Part shown: piece after piece, positions 33,112 to 41,605 of the stretch | Layout: the number at the start of each line of letters is the position of its first letter | Numbering within the stretch: position 1 is the first letter of the stretch | Assembly: GCF_000711955.1 (NCBI RefSeq) | Contig: NZ_JONR01000020.1 | Location: 45,055-109,054, forward strand | DNA length: 64,000 nucleotides | Reading direction: 5' to 3' | Source: Nevskia soli DSM 19509 | GTDB taxonomy: Bacteria; Pseudomonadota; Gammaproteobacteria; Nevskiales; Nevskiaceae | Notes under the pieces: generated by a model | What the model saw: the letters and a program-made list of their open reading frames with translations, nothing else | Database searches by the model: none | Told to the model about the DNA's origin: nothing | Made by a program: the position numbers and the translations under genes

Positions 33112-35268
33112 ATGACACAAGCCAATCCGGTCGAAAGAGTCGCCGAAACGATTCCCGAAAGAACGCACTTCCGGGCCTGCAATCTGTGCGAGGCGATCTG
33201 CGGCCTTGAAATCCGCGTGCGCGGCACGGAAATCCTGTCGATCCGCGGCGACCATGCCGATCCGTTGTCACGCGGCCACATCTGCCCCAAGGCGGTGGCA
33301 TTGAAGGACATTCACCAGGACCCGGACCGGCTGCGCAAGCCGATGCGCCGCACCGCGAACGGCTGGGAGGAGATCAGCTGGGACGCCGCGCTGGACCTCG
33401 CGGCGGAGCGCCTGGTGGCGATTTCGCAAGAACACGGCGCCGCCAGCATCGCCGCCTACTACGGCAATCCGAACGTCCACAACTACGGCTCGATGACGCA
33501 TGGTTCACGCGCCCTGGCGCCGCTGAAGACGCGCAGCCGCTACTCCGCCACCTCGGTCGACCAGCTGCCGCACCAGCTGCTGGCCTACTGGATGTACGGG
33601 CACCAGTTGCTGGTGCCGATCGCCGACATCGACCGCAGCGATTATTTCCTGGTGCTCGGCGCCAACCCGATGGCCTCCAACGGCAGCCTGATGACGGTGC
33701 CGGACTTCCGCGCCCGCCTGAAGGCCTTGCAGGCGCGCGGCGGCAGGATGGTGCTGCTCGACCCGCGCCGCACCGAGACCGCCGAGGTGGCCGACGAGCA
33801 TCACTTCATCCGTCCGGGCACCGATGCCGCCTTCCTGCTCGGCCTGCTCAAGACCATTTTCGACGAAGGCCTGGCGCGGCCGGGCCGGCTGGCGCCGTTC
33901 GCCGACGGCATCGAGGCGGCGGCGCAGGCCATCGGCGCGTTCGACGTGGAGACACTGTCTGCGCATTGCGGCATCCCGGCGGAAACCATCCGCCGCATCG
34001 CGCGCGAGTTCGCCGCGGCAAAGCGCGCGGCGGCTTATGGCCGCATCGGCGTGTCGATCCAGCGCTGGGGCACCTTGAGCCAGTGGCTGATCCAGCTGCT
34101 CAATATCGTCACCGGCAACCTCGACCGCGAGGGCGGGGTGCTGTTCCCGCAGCCGGCGGTGGACATGATCGATTCGCCGGCTTCCAAGCCCGGCCATTTC
34201 GCCAGCTGGAGGAGCCGCGTGCGCGGCCTGCCCGAGTTCGCCGGCGAGTTGCCGGTGGCGGCGCTGGCCGAGGAAATCCTGACGCCTGGCGAGGGCCAGA
34301 TTCGGGCACTGCTGACCAGCGCCGGCAACCCGGTGCTGTCCACGCCCAACGGCGCGCAGCTGGATCGCGCCCTGGACAGCCTGGAATTCATGGTCTCGGT
34401 GGACATCTATCTCAACGAAACCACGCGCCACGCCGACCTGATCCTGCCGCCGACCTCGGCGCTGGAGCACGACCATTACGATCTGATCTTCCACGTCTTC
34501 GCGGTGCGCAATACCGCGCGCTACAGCGAGCCGCTGTTCGACAAGCCGGAAGGCGCGCTGCACGACTGGGAAATCTTCGAAGGCCTGGGCGCGCGCATCG
34601 CGCAGCGGCTGGGGGTGAAGCACCAGCCCTCGCCGCGTCCGGACCAGATCATCGACATGGGCCTGCGCAGCGGGCCGTATGGCGGCATGCGCAAGCACCC
34701 GCTGGACCTGAGCCTGGCCAAGCTGAAGCAGCAGCCCAGCGGCATCGACCTGGGGCCGCTGCTGCCGAGCCTGCCGCAGCGCCTGCAGCACGCCGACAAG
34801 CGCATCCGCTGCGCGCCGCCGGAAGTGCTGGCGGAACTGGAGAGTTTCGCGTCGGAACTGCCGGAGGCGCTGGTCGACGGCGCGCTGAGCCTGATCGGGC
34901 GGCGCCACCTGCGCAGCAACAACTCCTGGATGCACAACTCGGCGCGCCTGGTGAAGGGGCCGACGCGGCACCAGCTGCTGATGCATCCGCAGGACCTGGC
35001 GGCGCGCGGCCTGCTGGACGGCAGCGCGGTGCGCATCCGCTCGCGCGCCGGCGAGGTGGTGGTGAAGGTTGAATCCAGCGACGAGGTGATGCCGGGGGTG
35101 GTGAGCCTGCCGCACGGCTGGGGGCATGACCGCGAGGGGACGCGGATGGGCGTGGCGCAGGCGCATGCCGGGGCCAGCAACAACGACCTGACCGACGAGA
35201 CCTATCTCGACCGGCTCTCCGGCAACGCGGCGCTCAACGGGGTGCCGGTGACGGTGGAGGCGGCTTAG
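33112..35268 (+). CDS. Molybdopterin oxidoreductase with N-terminal 4Fe-4S site
   Basis: A 718-residue MopB-type enzyme. The iron-sulfur ligands are Cys23, Cys26, Cys30 and Cys58 (CNLCEAIC...HICPK). The two pterin-binding regions follow (LGANPMASNGSLM and VDIYLNETTRHADLILPP), and the C-terminal MopB domain has NSWMHNSARLVKG and LPHGWGHDREGTRMG. ATG 33112 has GGAGGAACC upstream. No Tat signal, so it is cytoplasmic. The position that carries a Cys/SeCys Mo ligand in formate dehydrogenases reads GNPNVHNYGS here. The substrate is unknown. Confidence 0.88.
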   Translation: MTQANPVERVAETIPERTHFRACNLCEAICGLEIRVRGTEILSIRGDHADPLSRGHICPKAVALKDIHQDPDRLRKPMRRTANGWEEISWDAALDLAAERLVAISQEHGAASIAAYYGNPNVHNYGSMTHGSRALAPLKTRSRYSATSVDQLPHQLLAYWMYGHQLLVPIADIDRSDYFLVLGANPMASNGSLMTVPDFRARLKALQARGGRMVLLDPRRTETAEVADEHHFIRPGTDAAFLLGLLKTIFDEGLARPGRLAPFADGIEAAAQAIGAFDVETLSAHCGIPAETIRRIAREFAAAKRAAAYGRIGVSIQRWGTLSQWLIQLLNIVTGNLDREGGVLFPQPAVDMIDSPASKPGHFASWRSRVRGLPEFAGELPVAALAEEILTPGEGQIRALLTSAGNPVLSTPNGAQLDRALDSLEFMVSVDIYLNETTRHADLILPPTSALEHDHYDLIFHVFAVRNTARYSEPLFDKPEGALHDWEIFEGLGARIAQRLGVKHQPSPRPDQIIDMGLRSGPYGGMRKHPLDLSLAKLKQQPSGIDLGPLLPSLPQRLQHADKRIRCAPPEVLAELESFASELPEALVDGALSLIGRRHLRSNNSWMHNSARLVKGPTRHQLLMHPQDLAARGLLDGSAVRIRSRAGEVVVKVESSDEVMPGVVSLPHGWGHDREGTRMGVAQAHAGASNNDLTDETYLDRLSGNAALNGVPVTVEAA

Positions 35269-35286
35269 GGCCGCCATCCATCTGGG

Positions 35287-35592
35287 TCATTGGCCGGTAT
35301 CGTCCGGATACCCGGCTTCGCGTTGATGGCGCACCGCCAGGATCAGCACTGCGTCGTCCATGGCCTCGTAGCTGTAGAGTGCGATGTAGCCGGAATGGCC
35401 GCGCGAGACGACCAGCTCTCTCAGGCCTTCTTCCACCGGCCGCCCGATCAGGGGATGGTTCGCCAATACCTCGACCGCTTCCACAATCAGGTCGATGATG
35501 GCGGGGGTGGTGGCAGGATCGCTTTCGAGGAGGAAATCGGCGACGCGATCCAGATCGGCCAGCGCGCCCTTTGCATACGTCAACCGCGCCAA
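35287..35592 (-). CDS. ParE/RelE-family toxin
   Basis: A 101-residue toxin of the ParE superfamily: KGALADLDRVADFLLESDP, HPLIGRPVEEGLRELVV and a terminal ILAVRHQREAGY. ParE toxins poison gyrase; RelE-like relatives cleave mRNA, and the sequence alone does not decide. The start is TTG 35592, inside the antitoxin's last codons (13-bp overlap), so synthesis is coupled to antitoxin translation and probably weak. It is convergent with the molybdopterin gene. Confidence 0.87.
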   Translation of the reverse strand: MARLTYAKGALADLDRVADFLLESDPATTPAIIDLIVEAVEVLANHPLIGRPVEEGLRELVVSRGHSGYIALYSYEAMDDAVLILAVRHQREAGYPDDTGQ

Positions 35593-35864
35593 GGCTTGGC
35601 CTTGGGCCTGGGCGCGGCCTTTCCGATGGCGCGCGAACGAAGATAGGCATGCACTTCGTCGGCCGCATACCCTTTGCCGCTTCGCACCACCTCGGTCCTG
35701 GCGGCCCGCGCCTGTGCAACAAAGCCGGCTCTTTGCTCCGCCGCCGTCGCCGCCGAGCGGATGGCTTCGACCATGAATGCATGAGTGCTAACACCCTGAA
35801 GCTGTGCGGCGGCGATGGCCAGTTCCTTGACGTCGTCGGGCAGTTTCAGGGAGGTGGTGGACAC
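35580..35864 (-). CDS. Ribbon-helix-helix antitoxin (ParD-like)
   Basis: A 94-residue antitoxin. The N-terminal VSTTSLKLPDDVKELAIAAA is the RHH DNA-binding strand and helix; the C-terminal half is a charged toxin-binding tail. I place the start at GTG 35864, because the longer frame would translate through the operator palindrome at 35883. It precedes and overlaps the toxin gene, the usual order. Autorepression by binding the palindrome 19 bp upstream is expected. Confidence 0.8.
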   Translation of the reverse strand: MSTTSLKLPDDVKELAIAAAQLQGVSTHAFMVEAIRSAATAAEQRAGFVAQARAARTEVVRSGKGYAADEVHAYLRSRAIGKAAPRPKAKPWRG

Positions 35865-35882
35865 GCGTGTCGAATCCGGCGA

Positions 35883-35908
35883 TGAGGTGTTACCATAGTA
35901 ACACCTCA
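35883..35908. promoter_or_regulatory. Perfect 11-bp-arm palindrome, antitoxin operator
   Basis: TGAGGTGTTAC, spacer CATA, GTAACACCTCA form a perfect dyad directly upstream of the antitoxin start and next to the divergent lipoprotein gene. RHH antitoxins bind such repeats to autoregulate. The site may also control the neighbouring metallopeptidase gene. The dyad is seen; binding is inferred. Confidence 0.8.
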
Positions 35909-35938
35909 ATGGCAAAGTTCAAGCCGCAAGCCTTCCGG

Positions 35939-37018
35939 ATGCCTAGTTCCCGCCTGATCCGTGCCGTCGTCGTGCCGCTGCTGGCCACGATCCTCTGCGG
36001 TTGTTCCTCAGTCGACTATTTCACCCACTTGGCGGAAGGCCAGTACGGTGTGCTGTCGGCGCGCAAGCCGATTGCGCAGGTGGTGGCCGATCCTGCCACC
36101 GATCCGCGGCTCAAGGAGCGGCTGCAGCTGGCGCAGGAAGCGCGTACCTTCGCCTCGGACAAGCTGGACCTGCCGCGCAATGGCAGCTACACGGTGTATG
36201 CGGACGTCGGCCGGCCCTACGTGGTGTGGAACGTGTTCGCCACGCCGGAGTTCTCGCTCAAGCCGGTGACGCACTGCTTCCTTATCGCCGGCTGCGTCGG
36301 CTACCGCGGCTATTTCGACAAGGCGCGCGCCGAGGCGGAGGCGAAGGAGCTGGAAAGCCAGGGCTACGAAACCTATGTCGGCGGTGTACCGGCTTACTCC
36401 ACCCTGGGCTGGTTCGACGATCCGATCCTCAACACGATGATGCGCTGGGACGACGATGCGCTGAACAGCACCATCTTCCACGAGCTGGCGCACCAGAAGC
36501 TGTACCTGAAGAACGACACGGCCTTCAACGAATCCTATGCGACCTTCGTGCAGGAGGAAGGTCTGCGCCAGTGGCGCGCGGCGCGCGGGCTGCCGCCGGG
36601 GGACAGCATCGCCACGCAGCGCGGCGATGCATTCACGCAGCTGGTGCTCGACGCCCGCGCGCGGCTGGAGAAGGTTTACGCCAGCGGCCTGCCGCCGGAG
36701 CAGATGCGCGCCGCCAAGCAGGCGGAGATCGAGCGCCTGCGCGCCGACTATCGCAGCCTGCGCGATACGCAATGGCAGGGCTACAAGGGTTACGATGTGT
36801 GGATGGATGCGCCGATCAACAACGCCCGCCTGCTGCCCTTCGGGCTGTATCACAAGTGGGTGCCGGCTTTCGCTGCGCTGTATGCGCAGCAGGGCGGGGA
36901 CTGGGTGAAGTTCTTCGCCGCGGCGAAAGCCTTGAGCAAGCTGGACACCGCGGCGCGCACGGCCGCGCTGGAGCAGCTGGCGCCGCCCGCGGCGGGTACC
37001 GGCGGGACCGCGCCATGA
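35939..37018 (+). CDS. Predicted zinc aminopeptidase lipoprotein (DUF2265/COG4324 type)
   Basis: A 359-residue protein. An N-terminal signal ends in a lipobox-like LCGC followed by SS, predicting a lipidated, membrane-anchored protein. The zinc motif is IFHELAHQ (HExxH) near residue 180, with a downstream ESYATFVQEEG that can supply the third ligand. It matches the predicted aminopeptidase family I know as DUF2265. Start choice is ATG 35939 (MPSSRLIRA); ATG 35909 would abut the antitoxin operator. It ends by ATGA overlap with rsmE. Confidence 0.83.
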   Translation: MPSSRLIRAVVVPLLATILCGCSSVDYFTHLAEGQYGVLSARKPIAQVVADPATDPRLKERLQLAQEARTFASDKLDLPRNGSYTVYADVGRPYVVWNVFATPEFSLKPVTHCFLIAGCVGYRGYFDKARAEAEAKELESQGYETYVGGVPAYSTLGWFDDPILNTMMRWDDDALNSTIFHELAHQKLYLKNDTAFNESYATFVQEEGLRQWRAARGLPPGDSIATQRGDAFTQLVLDARARLEKVYASGLPPEQMRAAKQAEIERLRADYRSLRDTQWQGYKGYDVWMDAPINNARLLPFGLYHKWVPAFAALYAQQGGDWVKFFAAAKALSKLDTAARTAALEQLAPPAAGTGGTAP

Positions 37019-37737
37019 CGCGCATCCATGTGGCGGAGCCGCTGTCGGTGGACGCGCATCTCGCCCTCCCGGAAGCCGCCGCGCGGCACGTTGCACAAGT
37101 GCTGCGCATGCGCCAGGGCGAGCTGCTCACCCTGTTCAACGGCGCCGGCGGCGAATACGTCGCGGTGATCGAGGCGGTGGACCGGCGCACGGTGCAGGTG
37201 CATGTGCAGGACTACCGCGACGTCGAGCGCGAGTCAGGCCTGTCCATGACCCTGGCGCAGTGCGTCGCCAAGGGCGAGCGCATGGACTACACCATCCAGA
37301 AGGCGGTGGAGTTGGGCGTGTCCGCCATCGTGCCGCTGCTGTCGGCGCGCAGCGTGGTCAAGCTCGACAGCGAGCGCTGGGAGAAGAAGCTGGAGCACTG
37401 GCGCGGCGTGATGCTCTCCGCCTGCGAGCAGTCCGGCCGTACCGCGATCCCGCAGCTCCAGCCGGTGCAGAAATTCGATGCCTGGCTGGCCGCCTCCGGC
37501 ACGGGGCCGCGCTTCGTGCTGGCGCCGGGCGGGCATCATTCATTGAAGCAGTTGCCGCAGGCGCAGGCGGCGACCCTGCTGGTGGGGCCGGAAGGCGGCC
37601 TCAGCGACGAGGAAATCGCGCTGGCGGTGCATCGCGGCTTTACCGCCATCGGCCTGGGGCCGCGCGTATTGCGTACCGAAACCGCGGGAGTGGCCGCCCT
37701 GGCTGCCCTGCAAGCACTGTGGGGCGACTTGGGGTAA
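37015..37737 (+). CDS. rsmE: 16S rRNA (uracil-1498-N3)-methyltransferase
   Basis: A 240-residue SPOUT methyltransferase. The N-terminal PUA-like domain contains HVAQVLRMRQGELLTLFNG. The C-terminal trefoil knot has LLVGPEGGLSDEE and GLGPRVLRTETAG, the SAM-binding signature. It modifies U1498 of 16S rRNA. ATG 37015 overlaps the aminopeptidase stop, and the dihydroorotase gene starts five bases later, so the three are one transcript. Confidence 0.95.
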   Translation: MTRIHVAEPLSVDAHLALPEAAARHVAQVLRMRQGELLTLFNGAGGEYVAVIEAVDRRTVQVHVQDYRDVERESGLSMTLAQCVAKGERMDYTIQKAVELGVSAIVPLLSARSVVKLDSERWEKKLEHWRGVMLSACEQSGRTAIPQLQPVQKFDAWLAASGTGPRFVLAPGGHHSLKQLPQAQAATLLVGPEGGLSDEEIALAVHRGFTAIGLGPRVLRTETAGVAALAALQALWGDLG

Positions 37738-37742
37738 ATATC

Positions 37743-39065
37743 ATGCTGATTACCAATGCCGTGCTGGTCAACGAAGGGCGCCGCTTCGAGGCGGACCTGC
37801 TCATCAAGGGCGAGCGCATCGAGAAGATCGCGCCGAAGATCTCCGCGCCCGCGGGGGTCAAGGTGCTCGACGCCAAGGGCAGGTTCCTGCTGCCGGGCAT
37901 GGTCGACGACCAGGTGCATTTCCGCGATCCGGGGCTGACCCACAAGGGCGACCTGTCGACCGAGTCGGCGGCGGCGGTGGCGGGCGGCACCACCAGCTTC
38001 ATGGACATGCCCAATGTCATTCCGCAGACGGTGACCCGCGCCGCCCTGGCCGACAAGTACCGCATGGCGCAGGGCCGCGCCCACGCCAACTATGCCTTCT
38101 ACTTCGGCGCCACCAACGACAACGTCGAGGAGATCGCGCGGCTGGAGCCGGGCGAGACACCGGCGGTGAAGATCTTCATGGGTGCTTCCACCGGCAACAT
38201 GCTGGTGGACAACCCGGTGACCCTGGAAGGCATCTTCGCGCGCTCGCCGGCGATCCTGCTGACGCACTGCGAGGACACGCCGCTGATCAAGCGCAACGAG
38301 GAAGCGGCGCGCGAGAAATACGGCGAGGACGTGCCCTTCTCCGAACACCCGCACATCCGCTCGGTGGAAGCCTGCTACAAGTCGACCGAGCTGGCGGTGG
38401 GCCTGGCGAAGCGGCACGGCGCGCGCCTGCACGTGCTGCACCTGACCACGGCCCGCGAGCTGGAGTTCTTCCAGCCGGGGCCGGTGAAGGGCAAGCAGAT
38501 CACGGTGGAAGCCTGCGTGCATCACCTGTATTTCGATGAGTCGCGCTATGCCGACCTCGGCAGTTACCTCAAGTGCAATCCGGCGGTGAAGAGCGCCAGC
38601 GACCGCGTCGCCCTGGTGGCGGCGGTGCGCGAGGGCCGCATCGACATCATCGCCACCGACCACGCACCGCATACCAAGGAAGAAAAGGCGCAGAAGTATT
38701 TCAAGGCGCCGTCCGGCCTGCCGCTGGTGCAGCACTCGCTGCTGGCCCTGTTCGAGCTGATCGCGCGCGGCGAGCTGGACCTGGAGACGGTGGTGCAGCG
38801 TGCCATGCACGCGCCGGCCGAGCGCTTCGGCGTGCAGGAGCGCGGTTTCCTGCGCGAAGGTGCCTATGCCGATCTGGTGTTGGTCGACCCCAACAGGCCG
38901 ACCGTGGTGACGCCGGAGAGCGTGCTGTACAAGTGCGGCTGGTCGCCCTTCGACGGCCATACCTTCGCCGCCAGCATCGCTTCGACCTGGGTCAACGGCG
39001 AACTGGCCTGGGACGGCAGCAAGGTGCTGGCGCCGCGCGGCCAGCGGTTGCGCCTGGGCGCCTGA
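37743..39065 (+). CDS. pyrC: Dihydroorotase, QxH variant
   Basis: A 440-residue class I-like dihydroorotase/amidohydrolase. The first metal motif reads DDQVHFRDPG, with Gln replacing the first His of HxH; the later ATDHAPHTKEEK carries the catalytic Asp. This DDQVHF form is shared by a known subgroup annotated as dihydroorotase, so it is the probable active pathway enzyme here, complementing the dead PyrC' at 587. Other metal sites (LTHCED, HVLHLTTARE) look intact. Confidence 0.87.
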   Translation: MLITNAVLVNEGRRFEADLLIKGERIEKIAPKISAPAGVKVLDAKGRFLLPGMVDDQVHFRDPGLTHKGDLSTESAAAVAGGTTSFMDMPNVIPQTVTRAALADKYRMAQGRAHANYAFYFGATNDNVEEIARLEPGETPAVKIFMGASTGNMLVDNPVTLEGIFARSPAILLTHCEDTPLIKRNEEAAREKYGEDVPFSEHPHIRSVEACYKSTELAVGLAKRHGARLHVLHLTTARELEFFQPGPVKGKQITVEACVHHLYFDESRYADLGSYLKCNPAVKSASDRVALVAAVREGRIDIIATDHAPHTKEEKAQKYFKAPSGLPLVQHSLLALFELIARGELDLETVVQRAMHAPAERFGVQERGFLREGAYADLVLVDPNRPTVVTPESVLYKCGWSPFDGHTFAASIASTWVNGELAWDGSKVLAPRGQRLRLGA

Positions 39066-39074
39066 GCGCTTGCG

Positions 39075-39659
39075 ATGAAACAGAAGACGCGCTGCAGCTG
39101 GGCCGGCGAGCAGCCGCTGATGCAGGCCTACCACGACGAGGAATGGGGCCGGCCGCAGCATGACGACCGCGTGCTGTTCGAGTTCCTGATCCTGGAAGGG
39201 GCACAGGCTGGCCTGAGCTGGAGCACCATCCTCAACAAGCGCGAGAATTACCGCCGCGCCTTCCACCAGTTCGACGCCAAGAAGATCGCGCGCTACGGCG
39301 ACAAGGATCGCGAGCGCCTGATGGGCGATGCCGGCATCGTGCGCAACCGCCTCAAGATCGGCGCGGCCATCGGCAACGCCCAGGCCTACCTGGAGCTATG
39401 CCGCACCGAAGGCAGTCTCGACGCCTGGCTGTGGCGCTGGGTCGACGGCAAGCCGGTGGTCAACCGCTGGACCGGCATGGGACAGGTGCCGGCCCGCACC
39501 GAGCTGTCGGACCGCATCAGCAAGGATTTGCAGAAGCGCGGTTTCAAGTTCGTCGGCACCACCATCATCTATGCCTATCTGCAGGCGGTGGGGGTGGTGA
39601 ACGATCATGTGGTGGGGTGTTTCTGCCACGCCGAGTCGAGTGGGCGCGGCAAGAAATAA
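39075..39659 (+). CDS. tag: DNA-3-methyladenine glycosylase I
   Basis: A 194-residue base-excision enzyme that removes 3-methyladenine. It starts MKQKTRCSWAG, followed by YHDEEWGRP, FEFLILEGAQAGLSW, FVGTTIIYAYLQAVGVVNDH and CFCH. The N-terminal Cys and the C-terminal CFCH with nearby His form the usual zinc snap. It lies nine bases after pyrC and precedes a strong bidirectional hairpin. Confidence 0.96.
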   Translation: MKQKTRCSWAGEQPLMQAYHDEEWGRPQHDDRVLFEFLILEGAQAGLSWSTILNKRENYRRAFHQFDAKKIARYGDKDRERLMGDAGIVRNRLKIGAAIGNAQAYLELCRTEGSLDAWLWRWVDGKPVVNRWTGMGQVPARTELSDRISKDLQKRGFKFVGTTIIYAYLQAVGVVNDHVVGCFCHAESSGRGKK

Positions 39660-39673
39660 TCGATTCCGCGCAA

Positions 39674-39717
39674 TGTAAATCCCCTCTCCTCACATTCGTG
39701 GGAAGAGGGGATTTACA
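39674..39717. terminator. Bidirectional hairpin between tag and cysS
   Basis: TGTAAATCCCCTCT (39674-39687) pairs perfectly with AGAGGGGATTTACA (39704-39717). It lies between the convergent tag and cysS ends, so it can stop transcripts from both sides. A true T-run is missing on either side. Confidence 0.78.
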
Positions 39718-39732
39718 AGTCAGCTGACGTTT

Positions 39733-41118
39733 TCACTCGGCGTCGACATACCGCCAGCGCGTGCCCTGCGCGGAATCCTCGATCAGTACGCCGCGGGCCT
39801 TGAGGTCGTCGCGGATGCGGTCGGCTTCCTCGAAGTTCTTCGCCTTCTTGGCGGCGGCGCGCTGGGCGATGAGGCCCTCGATTTCCGCCGCCTCGGGGGC
39901 GCCATCGCCGTGGGCGCTGGGCAGGGCGAACCAGGCTTGTGGCGGCTGGTGCAGCAGGCCGAGCAGGTCGCCGGCGTCACGCAGCTGGGCGGCGAGGCGG
40001 GACTTGTCTTCGGCGGTTTCGGCCTTGTTGAGGTTGCGCGCCAGTTCGAACAGTTCGGCCAGGGCGGCTGGGGTGTTGAGGTCGTCTTCCAGGGCGGCGA
40101 CGAAGGCTTCCGGGGCCTTGGCGTCGGAGGGAGCGACTTCGCCGGCGTCGCGCAGGGCGCCGTAGAGGCGATCCAGCTTGCGCCGCGCGTCGGGGATGGT
40201 TTCGTCGTTCCAGTCCAGCGGCTGGCGGTAGTGGCCGGTGAGCAGGCCCATGCGGATGGCTTCGCCGGGAGCGTGCTTGAGCATTTCGTGCACCAGCAGG
40301 ACGTTGCCCAGTGATTTGGACATCTTCTCGCTGTTCATGGTGACGAAGCCGTTGTGCAGCCAGTAGCGGGCGAAGATCTTGCCGCCGTGGGCGCAGGTGG
40401 ACTGGGCGCGTTCGTTCTCGTGGTGCGGGAAAACGAGGTCGTGGCCGCCACCGTGGATGTCGATGGTGTCGCCGAGCAGGGCTTCGGCCATGGCCGAGCA
40501 TTCGATGTGCCAGCCGGGACGGCCGCGGCCCCAGGGCGAATCCCAGCCGGGCAGGTCGGGGGTGGACGGCTTCCACAGCACGAAGTCGCCGGGGTCTTTC
40601 TTGTAGGGCGCCACTTCCACCCGCGCGCCGGCCAGCATTTCACGGGTGTCACGCTTGGATAACTGGCCGTAGTCGGCGTAGGTGGCGACCTGGAACAGCA
40701 CATGGCCTTCGGCGGCGTAGGCGTTGCCCGAGGCGATCAGCCGCTCGATCATGGCGATGATCTGCGGGATGTGTTCGGTGACCTTGGGCTCGTGGTCGGT
40801 GGGGGCCACGCCGAGGGCGGCGAGGTCCTCGTGGAAGGCGGCGGCATAGCGGCTGGTGATGACGCCGATCTCCACGCCTTCCTTCACCGCGGCGGCGTTG
40901 ATCTTGTCGTCGATGTCGGTGATGTTGCGGGCGTAGGACACGCCGGGGTAGCGGCGGCGCAGCACGCGCGCCAGCACGTCGAACACCACCGGCGGCCGGT
41001 AGTTGCCGATGTGGGCATAGTTGTAGACCGTGGGGCCGCAGACATACATCGTGACCCGCTGAGGGTCCTGCGGTTCGAAGGTTTCCTTGCGGCCGGTGGC
41101 GGTATTGTGGAGCTGCAT
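39733..41118 (-). CDS. cysS: Cysteinyl-tRNA synthetase
   Basis: A 461-residue class I synthetase. Zinc ligand Cys27 is in YVCGPTVYN, followed by the HIGH-equivalent HIGN, and EKMSKSLGN is the KMSKS loop. Length and order are standard. It is read alone on the minus strand, convergent with tag. Confidence 0.97.
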   Translation of the reverse strand: MQLHNTATGRKETFEPQDPQRVTMYVCGPTVYNYAHIGNYRPPVVFDVLARVLRRRYPGVSYARNITDIDDKINAAAVKEGVEIGVITSRYAAAFHEDLAALGVAPTDHEPKVTEHIPQIIAMIERLIASGNAYAAEGHVLFQVATYADYGQLSKRDTREMLAGARVEVAPYKKDPGDFVLWKPSTPDLPGWDSPWGRGRPGWHIECSAMAEALLGDTIDIHGGGHDLVFPHHENERAQSTCAHGGKIFARYWLHNGFVTMNSEKMSKSLGNVLLVHEMLKHAPGEAIRMGLLTGHYRQPLDWNDETIPDARRKLDRLYGALRDAGEVAPSDAKAPEAFVAALEDDLNTPAALAELFELARNLNKAETAEDKSRLAAQLRDAGDLLGLLHQPPQAWFALPSAHGDGAPEAAEIEGLIAQRAAAKKAKNFEEADRIRDDLKARGVLIEDSAQGTRWRYVDAE

Positions 41119-41253
41119 CGCGGCGGGCTATCCAATTGGGCGGGCGAAAGCCGCGCAAGGATACCCGCGCTACGGGGTGACTGTCAGATTTCGGGTCGGC
41201 CCCGGGGCCGGATTCGGGCCCGGAAGCACCGGAATGGGGCGCAGGCCGGCGCT

Positions 41254-41373
41254 CTAAAGCAGGCGGCTGACCACCACGCCCAGCAGGACTCCTGCGGCAA
41301 AAGCCCAGCCGGCCCAGACGTAGCGCCGTTTGTACCGGTTCCGTCCGAGACGGTTGTCGTAATACGTCATCAT
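41254..41373 (-). CDS. Small single-span membrane protein, family member 3
   Basis: 39 residues: MMTYYDNRLGRNRYKRRYVW, then the span AGWAFAAGVLLGVVVSRLL. It aligns with the proteins at 32221 and 32830 by Y(Y/F)D, R..K.R..W and AG...G, although it lies 8 kb away next to unrelated genes. Two adjacent ATGs (41373, 41370) are possible starts, and a GCAGGG upstream is the only ribosome-binding candidate. Function unknown. Confidence 0.62.
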   Translation of the reverse strand: MMTYYDNRLGRNRYKRRYVWAGWAFAAGVLLGVVVSRLL

Positions 41374-41437
41374 GCGCTGAACCCTGCCCCCGCTGTCCGC
41401 GATAGCATGCAGTCTGTTACGGGGAGTTCCGATGAAG

Positions 41438-41455
41438 GTAGTAAATACTTACTAC
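41438..41455. promoter_or_regulatory. Perfect dyad GTAGTAA-N4-TTACTAC
   Basis: GTAGTAA, spacer ATAC, TTACTAC in an AT-rich patch between the divergent small membrane protein gene and the LysE-type exporter. The arms are exact, as expected for a dimeric repressor site. No regulator is adjacent. It may control either neighbour. Confidence 0.5.
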
Positions 41456-41605
41456 ACTTGATCGACTGTACGTCTACAGCGCAGTTTGTAGCAGCTTCCA
41501 TGCCGCACTCCGTGTGGGGGGCCGCCCGGGTTGCGGGCCGCGCGGGTTCAAAAACGGCGCCATCCTGGCGCTACCCTCTGCGTTCATTGTACCGAAGGAC
41601 ACCTT

